64,000 nt of DNA from contig NZ_JACHWJ010000001.1 in assembly GCF_014191305.1 (NCBI RefSeq), positions 744,001-808,000 on the forward strand, given 5' to 3'. Every line of letters starts with the position of its first letter. Position 1 is the stretch's first letter. Both the position numbers and the translations under genes were made by a program. Under the pieces are notes generated by a model. The model ran no database searches. It had not been told where the DNA came from and saw only the letters and a program-made list of their open reading frames with translations. The stretch comes from Pseudoclavibacter helvolus (GTDB taxonomy: Bacteria; Actinomycetota; Actinomycetes; Actinomycetales; Microbacteriaceae). Positions 47,547-60,978 of this stretch are shown here, piece after piece.

Positions 47547-48667
47547 TCACCTGGTGGGCCACTCCGCAATCGAGAGCGGGTTGTCGATGACCTCCACCTC
47601 CACCTGCGCATTCAGGTCCTGCATGCTTGCCGGGCCGTCCTGGTAGTCCTGGTTGACCGTCAGCGTCCAGGTGCCGGTGAACCCGTCGGACGGTAACAAG
47701 AAGCCCGTGCGCCACTACTCCTGGGCACCGCTTCTGACGCAACGCTCGGTGCCGAGGTCCGTCGTCCCGATGCCCGTGGCGGTGTGCAGGAGCGCGAAGT
47801 TTTGCCCGTCGCCCCGGTAGTGGCACTGCTGGTGCTCACTGTCGTTGGCGAATGTGTAGGCGATCTCCAGGAGCACCTGGTCATCGCCCAGCCGTGAATT
47901 GCCGTGGTTGTAGCCGATGAACGCCTCGTCGATCGTCCAGCTCACGTCCTCCAGTTCGACGGTGACGCCCACCATCTGCTCCTGGAAGTGCGGGAACTTC
48001 GACTTGAGCTCTCCCTCGTCGCCGAGGGGGACCACCGCTGCGTGCTGGCCCTCGTTGCCGAATCGGAGGGCTGCGCTCTCCAGAGAGAACGTGTCGACCT
48101 CCATCCCATCAACCTGGTACTCCAGTGCAAGATTCGCACGACCTCCCCCCGGCACTCCCGCGCCCTGGGGTGGGGAGCCGAATCCTTGGTGGAGGAGTCC
48201 GCTTTCGGGATCCACCCAGCTGAGGGTCGCCATGAGGTTGACCATGGACTGCGAATCGGTGGGATTGAAGGCTTCCACGTCGATGTCCACCTGCAGACCG
48301 TGGGTTCGCTGGGGCAGTCTGCCGGCCTCATCGTCCAGGTCCAGCACCCTGACCTCGCCAATGGTGTACTCCAGGCCACCGACGTACACGGTGGCGTCGA
48401 TGGTGCGCGCAGGCAGGATGATGGCGTTCCCCCATCGGCGTCGTCCGCCGCCCCGGCCACTCCGTCGTCATCCACGTCGGAGTCGCCGGGGTTGGCGCCA
48501 TCATCCTGCTGCGGCTGTTCCTGCTGGACAACAACGTCGTCGTTGGCCTCGGCAGGTTCCCCCAGGGCGTCGCCGGTTCCTGAACACGCGGCCAGGGCTG
48601 CGGCGACGAAGCCAATCGCCAGAGTGGAGGAGATTCTTGTGATTGATGATCTCGGTGAAGAAGGCAT
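47547..48667 (-). pseudogene. Secreted lipoprotein gene, decayed
   Basis: ATG 48667 (MPSSPRSSITRISSTLAIGF) gives a lipoprotein signal with lipobox LAAC, then an acidic low-complexity linker. At a run of five C (plus 48429-48433) the frame shifts; six would keep DADGGNAIILPARTIDATVY in frame. The second part (VYVGGLEYTIGEVRVLDLDD to CVRSGAQE) meets an in-frame TAG at 47715-47717. After it, WRTGFLLPSDGFTGTWTLTV continues to the stop at 47547. The family is not recognised; beta-rich extracellular domains are likely. It ends near the IS-D boundary. Confidence 0.75.
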
Positions 48668-48773
48668 GCCGGGGACTCTAGGGAAGGGGCCTTTCACAAA
48701 CCTTTCAGTCCTCCGTCGGCCGTCTGGTTCGGAGTGGATGTCGGGCTCGGTGGAGTGGATCGTCGTCCGACGC

Positions 48774-53431
<4,658 letters not shown>

Positions 53432-53474
53432 TCAGAAAGTTCCTTGATCCCTTGTCAGACGGAGCTTGGCATGC

Positions 53475-54012
53475 TCACTCCAGCCGGGCATCGGCCACGG
53501 GATGAGGTTCGGTGGTGACGGTGACCACGACGTCGCCTGCCCGCCAGTCCACCTCGTTGCAGCGCCGTTCGAGTTCCTCCAGCCAAGCCACTTCCACCAC
53601 CAGCCTGTCCACCTGCACGAAGACCTCCAGGTGCAGCACGTGGCCCTCGTCCCGAGCGCGGGTCTGGACGCCGACCACCCGCGGGTCATCCATGACGGCT
53701 GCGTTCACCTTGGCGATCACGGGGTCCACCTCCGAGTTGTCGAAGGTGGTGGGGCGGGTGTCCATCAGGTCGCGGATGGCGTTGGCGGTGTTGTCCCAGC
53801 CGTCTTTCGAGATGCTGATGGAGACCACGAGAGCGGCGACGGCGTCCGCCCACCAGAATCCCAACCCGATGCCGAGCACGCCAACAGCAGTGGCCAGACC
53901 GGTCAGCCAGTCGGCCTTGTTCATGTCCGCATCGGCGCGCAGGACCTTGTCGCTCAACTGCTCGGCATAGCGCAGCTTGATCCGGCCCATGATGACGGGC
54001 GTCACCCACTCC
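53475..54012 (-). pseudogene. Cation diffusion facilitator, N-terminal half missing
   Basis: About 170 residues of the C-terminal half: VIMGRIKLRYAEQLSDKVLR, ADADMNKADWLTGLATAVGV with the cation-site Asp pattern, a membrane segment (AVGVLGIGLGFWWADAVAAL) and the soluble cytoplasmic domain ending HPVADARLE. CDF proteins are usually near 300 residues. Coding similarity ends near 54005-54012, where a foreign istB fragment on the opposite strand begins. The gene was evidently cut by that element. Confidence 0.8.
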
Positions 54013-54591
54013 AAGGTCGACGGCCTCATCCGCAGGGCGGGGCTTCGCTATCCCACCGCAGATCTGCGCCGAATCGACCTCGTCGAGGAACGAGGCCTCG
54101 ACCGCGGCGTGATCGCGCAGCTGGCGACGTGTTCGTTCATCGAACGCTCCCACAACGTCGTGTTCCAAGACTTCACCGGCTCCGGGAAGTCCTACCTCGG
54201 CTGCGCCCTGGCGAAACAGGCCTGCCTCCACCGGATCCGGGCCCACTACATCCGCATGCCCGACCTTGCCGAAGCTTGGCACCTGGCCCGGGACAAGCCG
54301 CAGGGGCAGATGAAGTTCCTCCGTAAATACGCGGCCTTCACCCTCCTTGTGGTCGATGAGTGGCTCCTTGACCCGCCCGATGAGAGCATGCGCAGCATGC
54401 TGCTGGAGCTACTCGAGCGCCGCTACGACACCACCTCCACGGTCTTCTGCACCCAATACGCGAAGAAGGACTGGCACCAACGCCTCGGCGGCGGAGTCCA
54501 CGCCGACGCCATCATGGACCGGATCGTCCACAACACCATCTGGATCGACACCGGCAACCACAACATGAGAGAACACACCGCCACCAAGTAA
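54011..54591 (+). mobile_element. IS21-family istB remnant (second, different IS21)
   Basis: The reading frame from SKVDGLIRRAGLRYPTADLR through GLDRGVIAQLATCSFIERSH, an odd P-loop FQDFTGSGKSYLGCALAKQA and FTLLVVDEWLLDPPDE to the stop at 54591 is the C-terminal three-quarters of an IstB. It differs clearly from IS-E IstB. istA and the N-terminus are missing; it is cut on the left by the CDF gene junction and on the right followed within 2 bp by IS-B copy 3. Confidence 0.85.
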
Positions 54592-54665
54592 CTGGGCTGC
54601 CGCTATGTTCTCGGACAGTAGCTCCCCGGTAAATTGGGTAGGGAAGTCGCCGGGAGGGGCAATTC

Positions 54666-54950
54666 ATGTCTCGTAGAAGATTTACGCAGGAATTTAAGGA
54701 CGAGCTCTGTCAGGAGGTGATCGCGTCGTCGAAACCGATCAAGGACGTTGCAGCGTCGTATGGTGTGGGCGCGGAGACTCTCCGGAATTGGCTCGCGAAG
54801 TATCGGGCGGACAACCCGGTCACGGAACTCCCTGTGAGTGGATCGGAGCGAGAGCGACTCCGTGAGCTCGAGAAGGAAGTCCTGGAGCTACGGGCGGAGA
54901 CCGCGTTCCTGAAAAAAGCTACGGCTTACTTCGCGCGGGAGCAGCGGTAG
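54666..54950 (+). CDS. IS-B copy 3 OrfA
   Basis: 94 residues, identical translation to the other copies; intact, with the A6G run before the stop and the TAGTG junction into orfB. Confidence 0.93.
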   Translation: MSRRRFTQEFKDELCQEVIASSKPIKDVAASYGVGAETLRNWLAKYRADNPVTELPVSGSERERLRELEKEVLELRAETAFLKKATAYFAREQR

Positions 54951-55834
54951 TGAGCAAGTATGAATACATTGACTCCCTGACCATTGACGCGAGTGTTAAT
55001 CATTCCGTCACGAAAATGTGCGCTTGGCTTGGTGTTTCGAAATCTGGTTTCTATTCCTGGAGGGACCCGACGCCAACTCGCACGCAGGAGCGACGAGACG
55101 CACTTGTCGAGAAGATCACAATGTTCTTCGAAGCGTCGGACGGGACGTATGGGTATCGGCGAATTCACGCTGACCTTGCCGAGGCTGGCACGCACTGTTC
55201 CCCGGAGCTCGTTCGCCGCCTGATGGCTGAGCACAAGCTCGTGGCCTGCCAGCCCCGACCGTTCCGAGTCACGACAACCACGGATGGCGAGGAGCATGCC
55301 CTCCCGGATCTCGTCGAGCGCGACTTCACGGCCACCCGACCGGGTCGGAAATTCGTCGGCGATATCACCTACATTCACACCTGGCAGGGTTTCGTGTATC
55401 TCGCGACCGTCATCGATTGCTATTCAAAGAAAGTCGTTGGGTGGGCCATTGAGGACCACATGCGGACCGAGTTGATCGAGCAGGCGCTCAGAAATGCCGC
55501 CGAGAGCACACCGATTGAGGAGGGCGCTGTGTTCCATTCCGATCGCGGAAGTGTCTACACGTCCAGCGATTTTCGGAAGTCGGTGAAAGATCTCGGAATG
55601 CGTTCCTCGATGGGGCGAACTGGTGTATGTTGGGATAACGCGATGGCCGAATCATTCTTCGCTGCCTTGAAAAATGAGCGAGTGTATCGGACGACGTATC
55701 CGAGCAAGAAGCATGCTCGGAAGGATATCGTTCGCTATATCGAGGGGTTCTATAACAGTCGGCGTCGCCATTCGGGGTTAGGGTATCAAACGCCGAATCA
55801 GGTCCATCACGGGCCACTCACGTTGGCAGCATAA
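54950..55834 (+). CDS. IS-B copy 3 OrfB transposase
   Basis: 294 residues, identical translation to copy 1; DDE residues intact. The gene is whole, but the element's right terminal repeat is disrupted by ISL3-2, so this copy may act only in trans. Confidence 0.94.
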   Translation: MSKYEYIDSLTIDASVNHSVTKMCAWLGVSKSGFYSWRDPTPTRTQERRDALVEKITMFFEASDGTYGYRRIHADLAEAGTHCSPELVRRLMAEHKLVACQPRPFRVTTTTDGEEHALPDLVERDFTATRPGRKFVGDITYIHTWQGFVYLATVIDCYSKKVVGWAIEDHMRTELIEQALRNAAESTPIEEGAVFHSDRGSVYTSSDFRKSVKDLGMRSSMGRTGVCWDNAMAESFFAALKNERVYRTTYPSKKHARKDIVRYIEGFYNSRRRHSGLGYQTPNQVHHGPLTLAA

Positions 55835-57243
55835 AAGTCATCGCATTCAGGCTGGGGACAGTCCGAAAACAGGCTCTTGGGACATTCGGTGGGGGTGAGG
55901 CGCGCCGGGTGATGGTTGGCGGGTAGGGGTCGAGGTCCCCGAGGATCAGTAGCGCTAACTGTCTGATCGATTCCGAGGACCTCGACGTGTTTCACCCTAC
56001 TTCGGGGTGCGCTTCTGCGCGCTCCACTGCCTGCCCTTGCTCGCGCTGTGACCTGTTGCTCGGCCTCGACGGGGTCCATGTTGAGGCTGTCGAGCGGGAC
56101 GACGGGGTTCTGACGGTCACGGTCTCGAGCCCGACGGTGCCGACGGGTTGTCCCTCGTGCGGGGTCGTCGCGATCGGTCGTGGCAGGCGGCGTCGGGTCC
56201 TGCACGATGTCCCCAGTGTTGGGCGGGTGCGGATCGTGTGGCGGCAACGCATCTGGCAGTGCATCGATAGCAGTTGCGATCGGAAGACGTTCGTGGAGCA
56301 GGTCTCGACGCTCGTCGCTCCGCGGGGGTCGATCACGAAGCGGGCGGTGGTGTGGGCGATTGTTCAGTTGCGGCGTGAGCACGCGACGATCGCAGGTCTT
56401 GCCCGCCAACTCGGGACGTCGTGGAAGACGGTGTGGCGTGCCATCGAGCCCGAACTTCAGCGTCTCGCGGCCGATGAGTCCCGGTTCGAGAACGTCACCA
56501 CACTCGGGGTGGATGAGCACATCTGGCATCACGTCGACCCCCGCAGGCGTGGCCCGAAGGAGCTGACCGGGATGGTCGATCTCACCCGAGATGACCGCGG
56601 AAAGACGCGGGCTAGGCTCCTCGACCTCGTGCCGGGTCGTTCCGGGAAGGCTTACGCGACCTGGCTCGCTGAGCGCGGGGACGCGTTCCGCAAGAACGTG
56701 CAGGTGGCAGCGCTGGATCCGTTCGCCGGATACATGAGCGCGATCGATGACCAGCTCGAAGATGCGACCGCGGTCCTTGACGCGTTCCACGTCGTCAAGC
56801 TCGGCACCGCCGCCGTCGACGAGGTTCGCCGCCGTGTTCAGCAAGACACCCTCGGGCATCGCGGGAGAAAGGGAGACCCGCTCTACGGCATTCAGACGAT
56901 CCTCCGCGCGGGAGAGGAGAACCTGACCGAGAAGCAACGAGCCCGCCTCGACACGGCGATCGGGGCCGACCCCGCCCACATCGAGGTGTTCATCGCGTGG
57001 CAGTGCGCGCAGGAACTCCGCTCGGCCTACCGCGCGAAGGACCTGGCCGAGGGGCGGCGGATCGCCGTGAAAGTCGCCGAGTCGTTCCATACCTGCCCGA
57101 TCCCCGAGATCGCCCGCCTGGGGCGCACACTACGACGGTGGCGTGACGCGTTCCTCAACTACTTCACCACTGGGCTGCCGCTATGTTCTCGGACAGTAGC
57201 TCCCCGGTAAATTGGGTAGGGAAGTCGCCGGGAGGGGCAATTC

Positions 57244-57528
57244 ATGTCTCGTAGAAGATTTACGCAGGAATTTAAGGACGAGCTCTGTCAGGAGGTGATC
57301 GCGTCGTCGAAACCGATCAAGGACGTTGCAGCGTCGTATGGTGTGGGCGCGGAGACTCTCCGGAATTGGCTCGCGAAGTATCGGGCGGACAACCCGGTCA
57401 CGGAACTCCCTGTGAGTGGATCGGAGCGAGAGCGACTCCGTGAGCTCGAGAAGGAAGTCCTGGAGCTACGGGCGGAGACCGCGTTCCTGAAAAAAGCTAC
57501 GGCTTACTTCGCGCGGGAGCAGCGGTAG
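57244..57528 (+). CDS. IS-B copy 4 OrfA
   Basis: 94 residues, identical translation to copy 1; intact. Confidence 0.93.
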   Translation: MSRRRFTQEFKDELCQEVIASSKPIKDVAASYGVGAETLRNWLAKYRADNPVTELPVSGSERERLRELEKEVLELRAETAFLKKATAYFAREQR

Positions 57529-58412
57529 TGAGCAAGTATGAATACATTGACTCCCTGACCATTGACGCGAGTGTTAATCATTCCGTCACGAAAATGTGCG
57601 CTTGGCTTGGTGTTTCGAAATCTGGTTTCTATTCCTGGAGGGACCCGACGCCAACTCGCACGCAGGAGCGACGAGACGCACTTGTCGAGAAGATCACAAT
57701 GTTCTTCGAAGCGTCGGACGGGACGTATGGGTATCGGCGAATTCACGCTGACCTTGCCGAGGCTGGCACGCACTGTTCCCCGGAGCTCGTTCGCCGCCTG
57801 ATGGCTGAGCACAAGCTCGTGGCCTGCCAGCCCCGACCGTTCCGAGTCACGACAACCACGGATGGCGAGGAGCATGCCCTCCCGGATCTCGTCGAGCGCG
57901 ACTTCACGGCCACCCGACCGGGTCGGAAATTCGTCGGCGATATCACCTACATTCACACCTGGCAGGGTTTCGTGTATCTCGCGACCGTCATCGATTGCTA
58001 TTCAAAGAAAGTCGTTGGGTGGGCCATTGAGGACCACATGCGGACCGAGTTGATCGAGCAGGCGCTCAGAAATGCCGCCGAGAGCACACCGATTGAGGAG
58101 GGCGCTGTGTTCCATTCCGATCGCGGAAGTGTCTACACGTCCAGCGATTTTCGGAAGTCGGTGAAAGATCTCGGAATGCGTTCCTCGATGGGGCGAACTG
58201 GTGTATGTTGGGATAACGCGATGGCCGAATCATTCTTCGCTGCCTTGAAAAATGAGCGAGTGTATCGGACGACGTATCCGAGCAAGAAGCATGCTCGGAA
58301 GGATATCGTTCGCTATATCGAGGGGTTCTATAACAGTCGGCGTCGCCATTCGGGGTTAGGGTATCAAACGCCGAATCAGGTCCATCACGGGCCACTCACG
58401 TTGGCAGCATAA
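57528..58412 (+). CDS. IS-B copy 4 OrfB transposase
   Basis: 294 residues, identical translation to copy 1; DDE motif complete. With both element ends intact, this copy and copy 1 are the ones that look able to move. Confidence 0.94.
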   Translation: MSKYEYIDSLTIDASVNHSVTKMCAWLGVSKSGFYSWRDPTPTRTQERRDALVEKITMFFEASDGTYGYRRIHADLAEAGTHCSPELVRRLMAEHKLVACQPRPFRVTTTTDGEEHALPDLVERDFTATRPGRKFVGDITYIHTWQGFVYLATVIDCYSKKVVGWAIEDHMRTELIEQALRNAAESTPIEEGAVFHSDRGSVYTSSDFRKSVKDLGMRSSMGRTGVCWDNAMAESFFAALKNERVYRTTYPSKKHARKDIVRYIEGFYNSRRRHSGLGYQTPNQVHHGPLTLAA

Positions 58413-58743
58413 AAGTCATCGCATTCAGGCTGGGGACAGTCCGAAAACATCGCGGCAGACCACACCGCACGCGCGAACAACGGCGGCACCGAAGCGATCA
58501 ACGGGATCATCGAACTCCACCGCCGACTCGCCCGCGGCTACCGCAACCGCCACAACTACCGACTACGCATGCTCCTCGCCGCCGGCGGCCTCACCCCCTG
58601 ACCCCCACCGAATGTCCCAAGAGCCCGAAAACATCGCGGCAGACCAGACCCCGGCACCCTGCATCGATTCCGGCTCCTCACTGAGCACGGCATCGCGAAC
58701 GGTTACCTCCGCACCCCGCCCACCACCAGAGGACGATGACCCC

Positions 58744-59568
58744 ATGACCATCAGCAACGACGCCCGCGACCGCCGGGAAGCCGTCCGAGGGAACGGCACC
58801 ACCGGCGGCCAGTTCGGGCACCAGCAGCACTCTGCTCCCGGCCCGGGGCAGTTCGCCGCAGTTCCGTCCGCGTCCTCGCGAGCCGCAGAGCACCGGTACG
58901 AGGCGGCGATGGATCAGCTGCGCGCGCTCGACAACCTCGGCGAAATCGCGGACCCTGCGCGGAAGGCTGAGCTCACTCGCGAAGCGATCGCCGCGGCCGC
59001 CGCAGTTCACTACCCGACGGCCGACCGGGTCGCACTCACCTACGACAACGACGGCGGCAGCTACGCCCAGTTCGACCGGATCATGGACGCCAACGGCGAC
59101 GTCATCGCGCAGGGGCCCGAGTACGACATCGACGAAGACAGCCTCGAGTTCAACGCGAAGATCGCGGACGCCACCAGCTACCACGGCATTCCGCTGGAGG
59201 GCACCTACGACCTCACCTGGCTGGCCAACGAGTACGACGACCGGAAGACGTTGCCGACGCGGGAGCAGGTCCAGCGCTTCGCCGCGAACCGCGGTCGAGC
59301 TGCGCGAGTCCGGGAAGCCGAGGACGCTGAGACCCGGTCAATGGCTGGCCGGCTCGTGAAAGATGCCCTGCCCACGGCCGCTCGCATCCACTTCTACGAG
59401 GACGGGTTCATCCGTAGCGTCGAGGACTCCTCCGGCGCCGAGATCTGGGACGACCAGTCGGCGGAATTGGAGGGCGACGTCGACCGACGGATGGTTGACG
59501 CCAACTCGCTCCTGCGGACATTCGAATGGAGAGGACGCGAGGAGGAACGAGAGCCGATGGAGCTCTAA
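58744..59568 (+). CDS. Accessory protein of plasmid/integrative-element type
   Basis: 274 residues from ATG 58744 (MTISNDARDRREAVRGNGTT) after GAGGA; the open frame upstream starts inside ISL3-2 and is not genuine. The N-terminus RGNGTTGGQFGHQQHSAPGP is a Gly/Gln-rich flexible region of a kind I associate with actinobacterial plasmid and integrative-element proteins. Two similar segments follow: VALTYDNDGGSYAQFDRIMD and IHFYEDGFIRSVEDSSGAEI. No membrane segment; function unknown. It follows the IS stack and precedes the HTH gene. Confidence 0.7.
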   Translation: MTISNDARDRREAVRGNGTTGGQFGHQQHSAPGPGQFAAVPSASSRAAEHRYEAAMDQLRALDNLGEIADPARKAELTREAIAAAAAVHYPTADRVALTYDNDGGSYAQFDRIMDANGDVIAQGPEYDIDEDSLEFNAKIADATSYHGIPLEGTYDLTWLANEYDDRKTLPTREQVQRFAANRGRAARVREAEDAETRSMAGRLVKDALPTAARIHFYEDGFIRSVEDSSGAEIWDDQSAELEGDVDRRMVDANSLLRTFEWRGREEEREPMEL

Positions 59569-59643
59569 GGGCCACTAGCGGACAGGTTCGCGCATAGGAG
59601 TAGTGCCAGCGACACGTCTGGACACGAGTTCCCGGAGGACAGT

Positions 59644-59874
59644 ATGCCCGCTTCGAAGCCAGCTCCAACCATGACCGCGACTGCGGAGACCGAGTGGATC
59701 TCTCTGCAGCAGGCTGCTGAACGGATGCAGTGCGCAGTCAAGACCATTCGACGGCGCATCTCCGATGGAACGATTCGCGGTGTTCGGTTCGGGCCCCGGC
59801 TGGTCAGAGTGGATGCGGCCAGCTTGAACAAGGCGCCACGGGAGTTGCAGTACGTTGATCCGATGGACCGCTGA
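59644..59874 (+). CDS. Excisionase-like small HTH protein
   Basis: 76 residues from ATG 59644 (MPASKPAPTMTATAETEWIS). The winged-HTH pattern WISLQQAAERMQCAVKTIRR followed by RISDGTIRGVRFGPRLVRVD is the MerR-like HTH_17 form seen in phage and integrative-element excisionases and small regulators. It lies 69 bp after the 274-residue gene, ends in a good terminator and sits about 160 bp from the 3' end of tRNA-Val. No integrase gene is nearby. Confidence 0.8.
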   Translation: MPASKPAPTMTATAETEWISLQQAAERMQCAVKTIRRRISDGTIRGVRFGPRLVRVDAASLNKAPRELQYVDPMDR

Positions 59875-59898
59875 ACTTCGACACGCGCGAGAGACAAG

Positions 59899-59930
59899 AA
59901 CGGCCCCGAGAGATGCTCTCGGGGCCGTTT
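59899..59930 (+). terminator. Terminator of the HTH gene
   Basis: Perfect 14-bp arms AACGGCCCCGAGAG / CTCTCGGGGCCGTT with a 3-base loop and a short T-run, 25 bp after the stop. The reverse strand also starts with AA, so it may work both ways. Confidence 0.88.
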
Positions 59931-59964
59931 CCGTGTGTAGATGCACGCCCCGGTGCTGTTTTCC

Positions 59965-59985
59965 ATATTGCACGTATATTGCACG
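59965..59985. repeat. Tandem 10-bp direct repeat near tRNA-Val
   Basis: ATATTGCACG occurs twice, spaced 11 bp start to start (59965-59974, 59976-59985). It lies between the excisionase-like gene and the tRNA 3' end, where integrase arm-type or Xis sites are often found. Function is inferred from place only. Confidence 0.5.
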
Positions 59986-60001
59986 CCGTGTTTTGGACAG
60001 C

Positions 60002-60030
60002 AAAAAACCCCTGGAGGACCAGGGGTTTTT
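60002..60030 (-). terminator. Bidirectional terminator at the end of the tRNA operon
   Basis: ACCCCTGG / CCAGGGGT stem with a 4-base loop, flanked by A6 and T5, so it has a U-tract on either strand. It lies 5 bp past the 3' end of tRNA-Val(GAC). Confidence 0.9.
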
Positions 60031-60034
60031 CTAG

Positions 60035-60106
60035 TGGGCGATACTGGGATCGAACCAGTGACCTCTTCCGTGTCAGGGAAGCGCGCTACCGCTGCGCCAA
60101 TCGCCC
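60035..60106 (-). tRNA. tRNA-Val(GAC)
   Basis: The 5' GGGCGAT pairs with 3' ATCGCCC and discriminator A; no CCA is encoded. The anticodon loop CTGACAC between CTTCC and GGAAG gives GAC. The T-arm GGTTCGATCC is canonical. Last gene of the Gly-Cys-Val operon, its 3' end facing the island. Confidence 0.93.
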
Positions 60107-60112
60107 ATTGCG

Positions 60113-60183
60113 AGGTGACGACGGGATTCGAACCCGTGTGGACGGCTTTGCAGGCCGCTGCCTCGCCTCTCGGCCACGTCACC
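60113..60183 (-). tRNA. tRNA-Cys(GCA)
   Basis: Acceptor GGTGACG / CGTCACC with discriminator U, as expected for tRNA-Cys. Anticodon loop CTGCAAA gives GCA; T-arm GGGTTCGAATCCC. Confidence 0.93.
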
Positions 60184-60247
60184 GTGTTTTGGGTTGAAAC
60201 CCGTGCAAACTCCGTTTGGTGTTTACCACCAGACTGACTCACACTCG

Positions 60248-60319
60248 AGCGGATGACGAGATTCGAACTCGCGACCCTCACCTTGGCAAGGTGATGCGCT
60301 ACCACTGCGCCACATCCGC
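60248..60319 (-). tRNA. tRNA-Gly(GCC)
   Basis: Acceptor GCGGATG / CATCCGC, discriminator U, anticodon loop TTGCCAA giving GCC, T-arm GAGTTCGAATCTC. First gene of the minus-strand tRNA operon. Confidence 0.93.
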
Positions 60320-60637
60320 ATTGCGCTTGTCTCGTGAACTTCCGTTCCGGCTTGACCAGCGCGAGAATGACTCTATAGGAACTCGGGTCGCGATACAAAA
60401 TCCACCGGTGTAATTCGATGAAAGTCCCGGTCAGAACGGCAAGTCGCCGACGGGCAATCGGGTCCCTCCCCGCATCTAGGCCCAATGCAACGACTCAGGC
60501 GCGCCCACCCCGCCCGCGGTGGGCATCCGGATACCAGGCATTCGAGTTCGGCACCTCGATTCACCGACGCGACCGCGTCTCGCATCCAGGGGTGCTCATG
60601 GAGTTCCTGGATCTATGGCATGATTACTTCTCGTCGC
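60320..60637. other. Intergenic region between divergent tRNA genes
   Basis: 318 bp with no supported gene. It must contain the promoters of tRNA-Gly (minus) and tRNA-Val(CAC) (plus). A possible minus-strand -10 TATAGA and a plus-strand TTGACC-16-TATAGG pair lie at about 60350-60380, both weakly supported. Confidence 0.4.
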
Positions 60638-60710
60638 GGGTGATTGGCGCAGTTGGTAGCGCGCTTCCTTCACACGGAAGAGGTCGTGGGTTCGAGTCCC
60701 GCATCACCCA
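60638..60710 (+). tRNA. tRNA-Val(CAC)
   Basis: GGGTGAT / ATCACCC acceptor with discriminator A; anticodon loop TTCACAC between CTTCC and GGAAG gives CAC; T-arm GGGTTCGAGTCCC. No encoded CCA. Confidence 0.93.
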
Positions 60711-60718
60711 CCGCGAGA

Positions 60719-60768
60719 AAGGCCTGGTCCCGTCGCAAAGCTGGCTCCGGGCCTTCACTCTTTCTCGG
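60719..60768 (+). terminator. Possible terminator after tRNA-Val(CAC)
   Basis: AAGGCCTGG and CCGGGCCTT can pair (one G-U) around a 19-base loop, followed by CACTCTTTCTC. The T-tract is interrupted, so this is tentative. Confidence 0.4.
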
Positions 60769-60978
60769 TTGCCACTGGGACAAACGTGGGACAAGCCCCG
60801 AACAGGGACACAGCGCATCTTCCTGGTCCGGAGACGCCGCCGCATCAGCCGAAGGCACGGAGTTGCATCTTGGTGCGTGCGCTTCCTTTTCGACGACCTC
60901 GCCTTCACCAGCTAGGGGCAGATCTACTTCCAAACTGCTCCGAGATCGATTGACCTCGATCACGCCTTTCTGAGGCAG

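Larger units (their letters stand above)
57171..58462 (+). mobile_element. IS-B copy 4, complete (1292 bp)
   Basis: Full-length with the same ends as copy 1. The 3-bp target duplication CAC is at 57168-57170 and 58463-58465. It is inserted in the ISL3-2 transposase gene, so it is the youngest event in this stack. Confidence 0.95.
55987..58601 (+). pseudogene. ISL3-2 transposase, split by IS-B copy 4
   Basis: GTG 55987 (MFHPTSGCASARSTACPCSR) with zinc-finger and DDE region (VTTLGVDEHIWHHVDPRRRG, VAALDPFAGYMSAIDDQLED) runs to RRWRDAFLNYFTT at 57170. The frame resumes after IS-B with ARANNGGTEAINGIIELHRR (catalytic Glu) to the stop at 58601. Removing IS-B and one CAC restores TTCACCACCGCACGCGCG, an unbroken reading. 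The first part alone lacks the Glu. Confidence 0.92.
55872..58625 (+). mobile_element. ISL3-2, ISL3-family element, split by IS-B copy 4
   Basis: Terminal repeats GGCTCTTGGGACATTCGGTG at both ends (reversed on the right). The 8-bp target duplication CGAAAACA is at 55864-55871 and 58626-58633, inside the right terminal repeat of IS-B copy 3. Subtracting IS-B copy 4 and its 3-bp duplication leaves 1459 bp, the same length as ISL3-1. Confidence 0.95.
54593..58646 (+). mobile_element. IS-B copy 3, its right end split by ISL3-2
   Basis: The left end is at 54593; both ORFs are intact. Thirteen bases before its right terminus the ISL3-2 element is inserted; the last bases TCGCGGCAGACCA reappear at 58634-58646. 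Outer flanks are AAC (left) and GAC (right), so there is no matching target duplication, unlike copies 1, 2 and 4. Confidence 0.9.

Noticed and set aside
59965-59985. CRISPR array or iteron-type origin
   Set aside because: There are only two short repeats with a 1-bp gap and no spacers. No rep gene is present, so neither a CRISPR nor an origin is supported.
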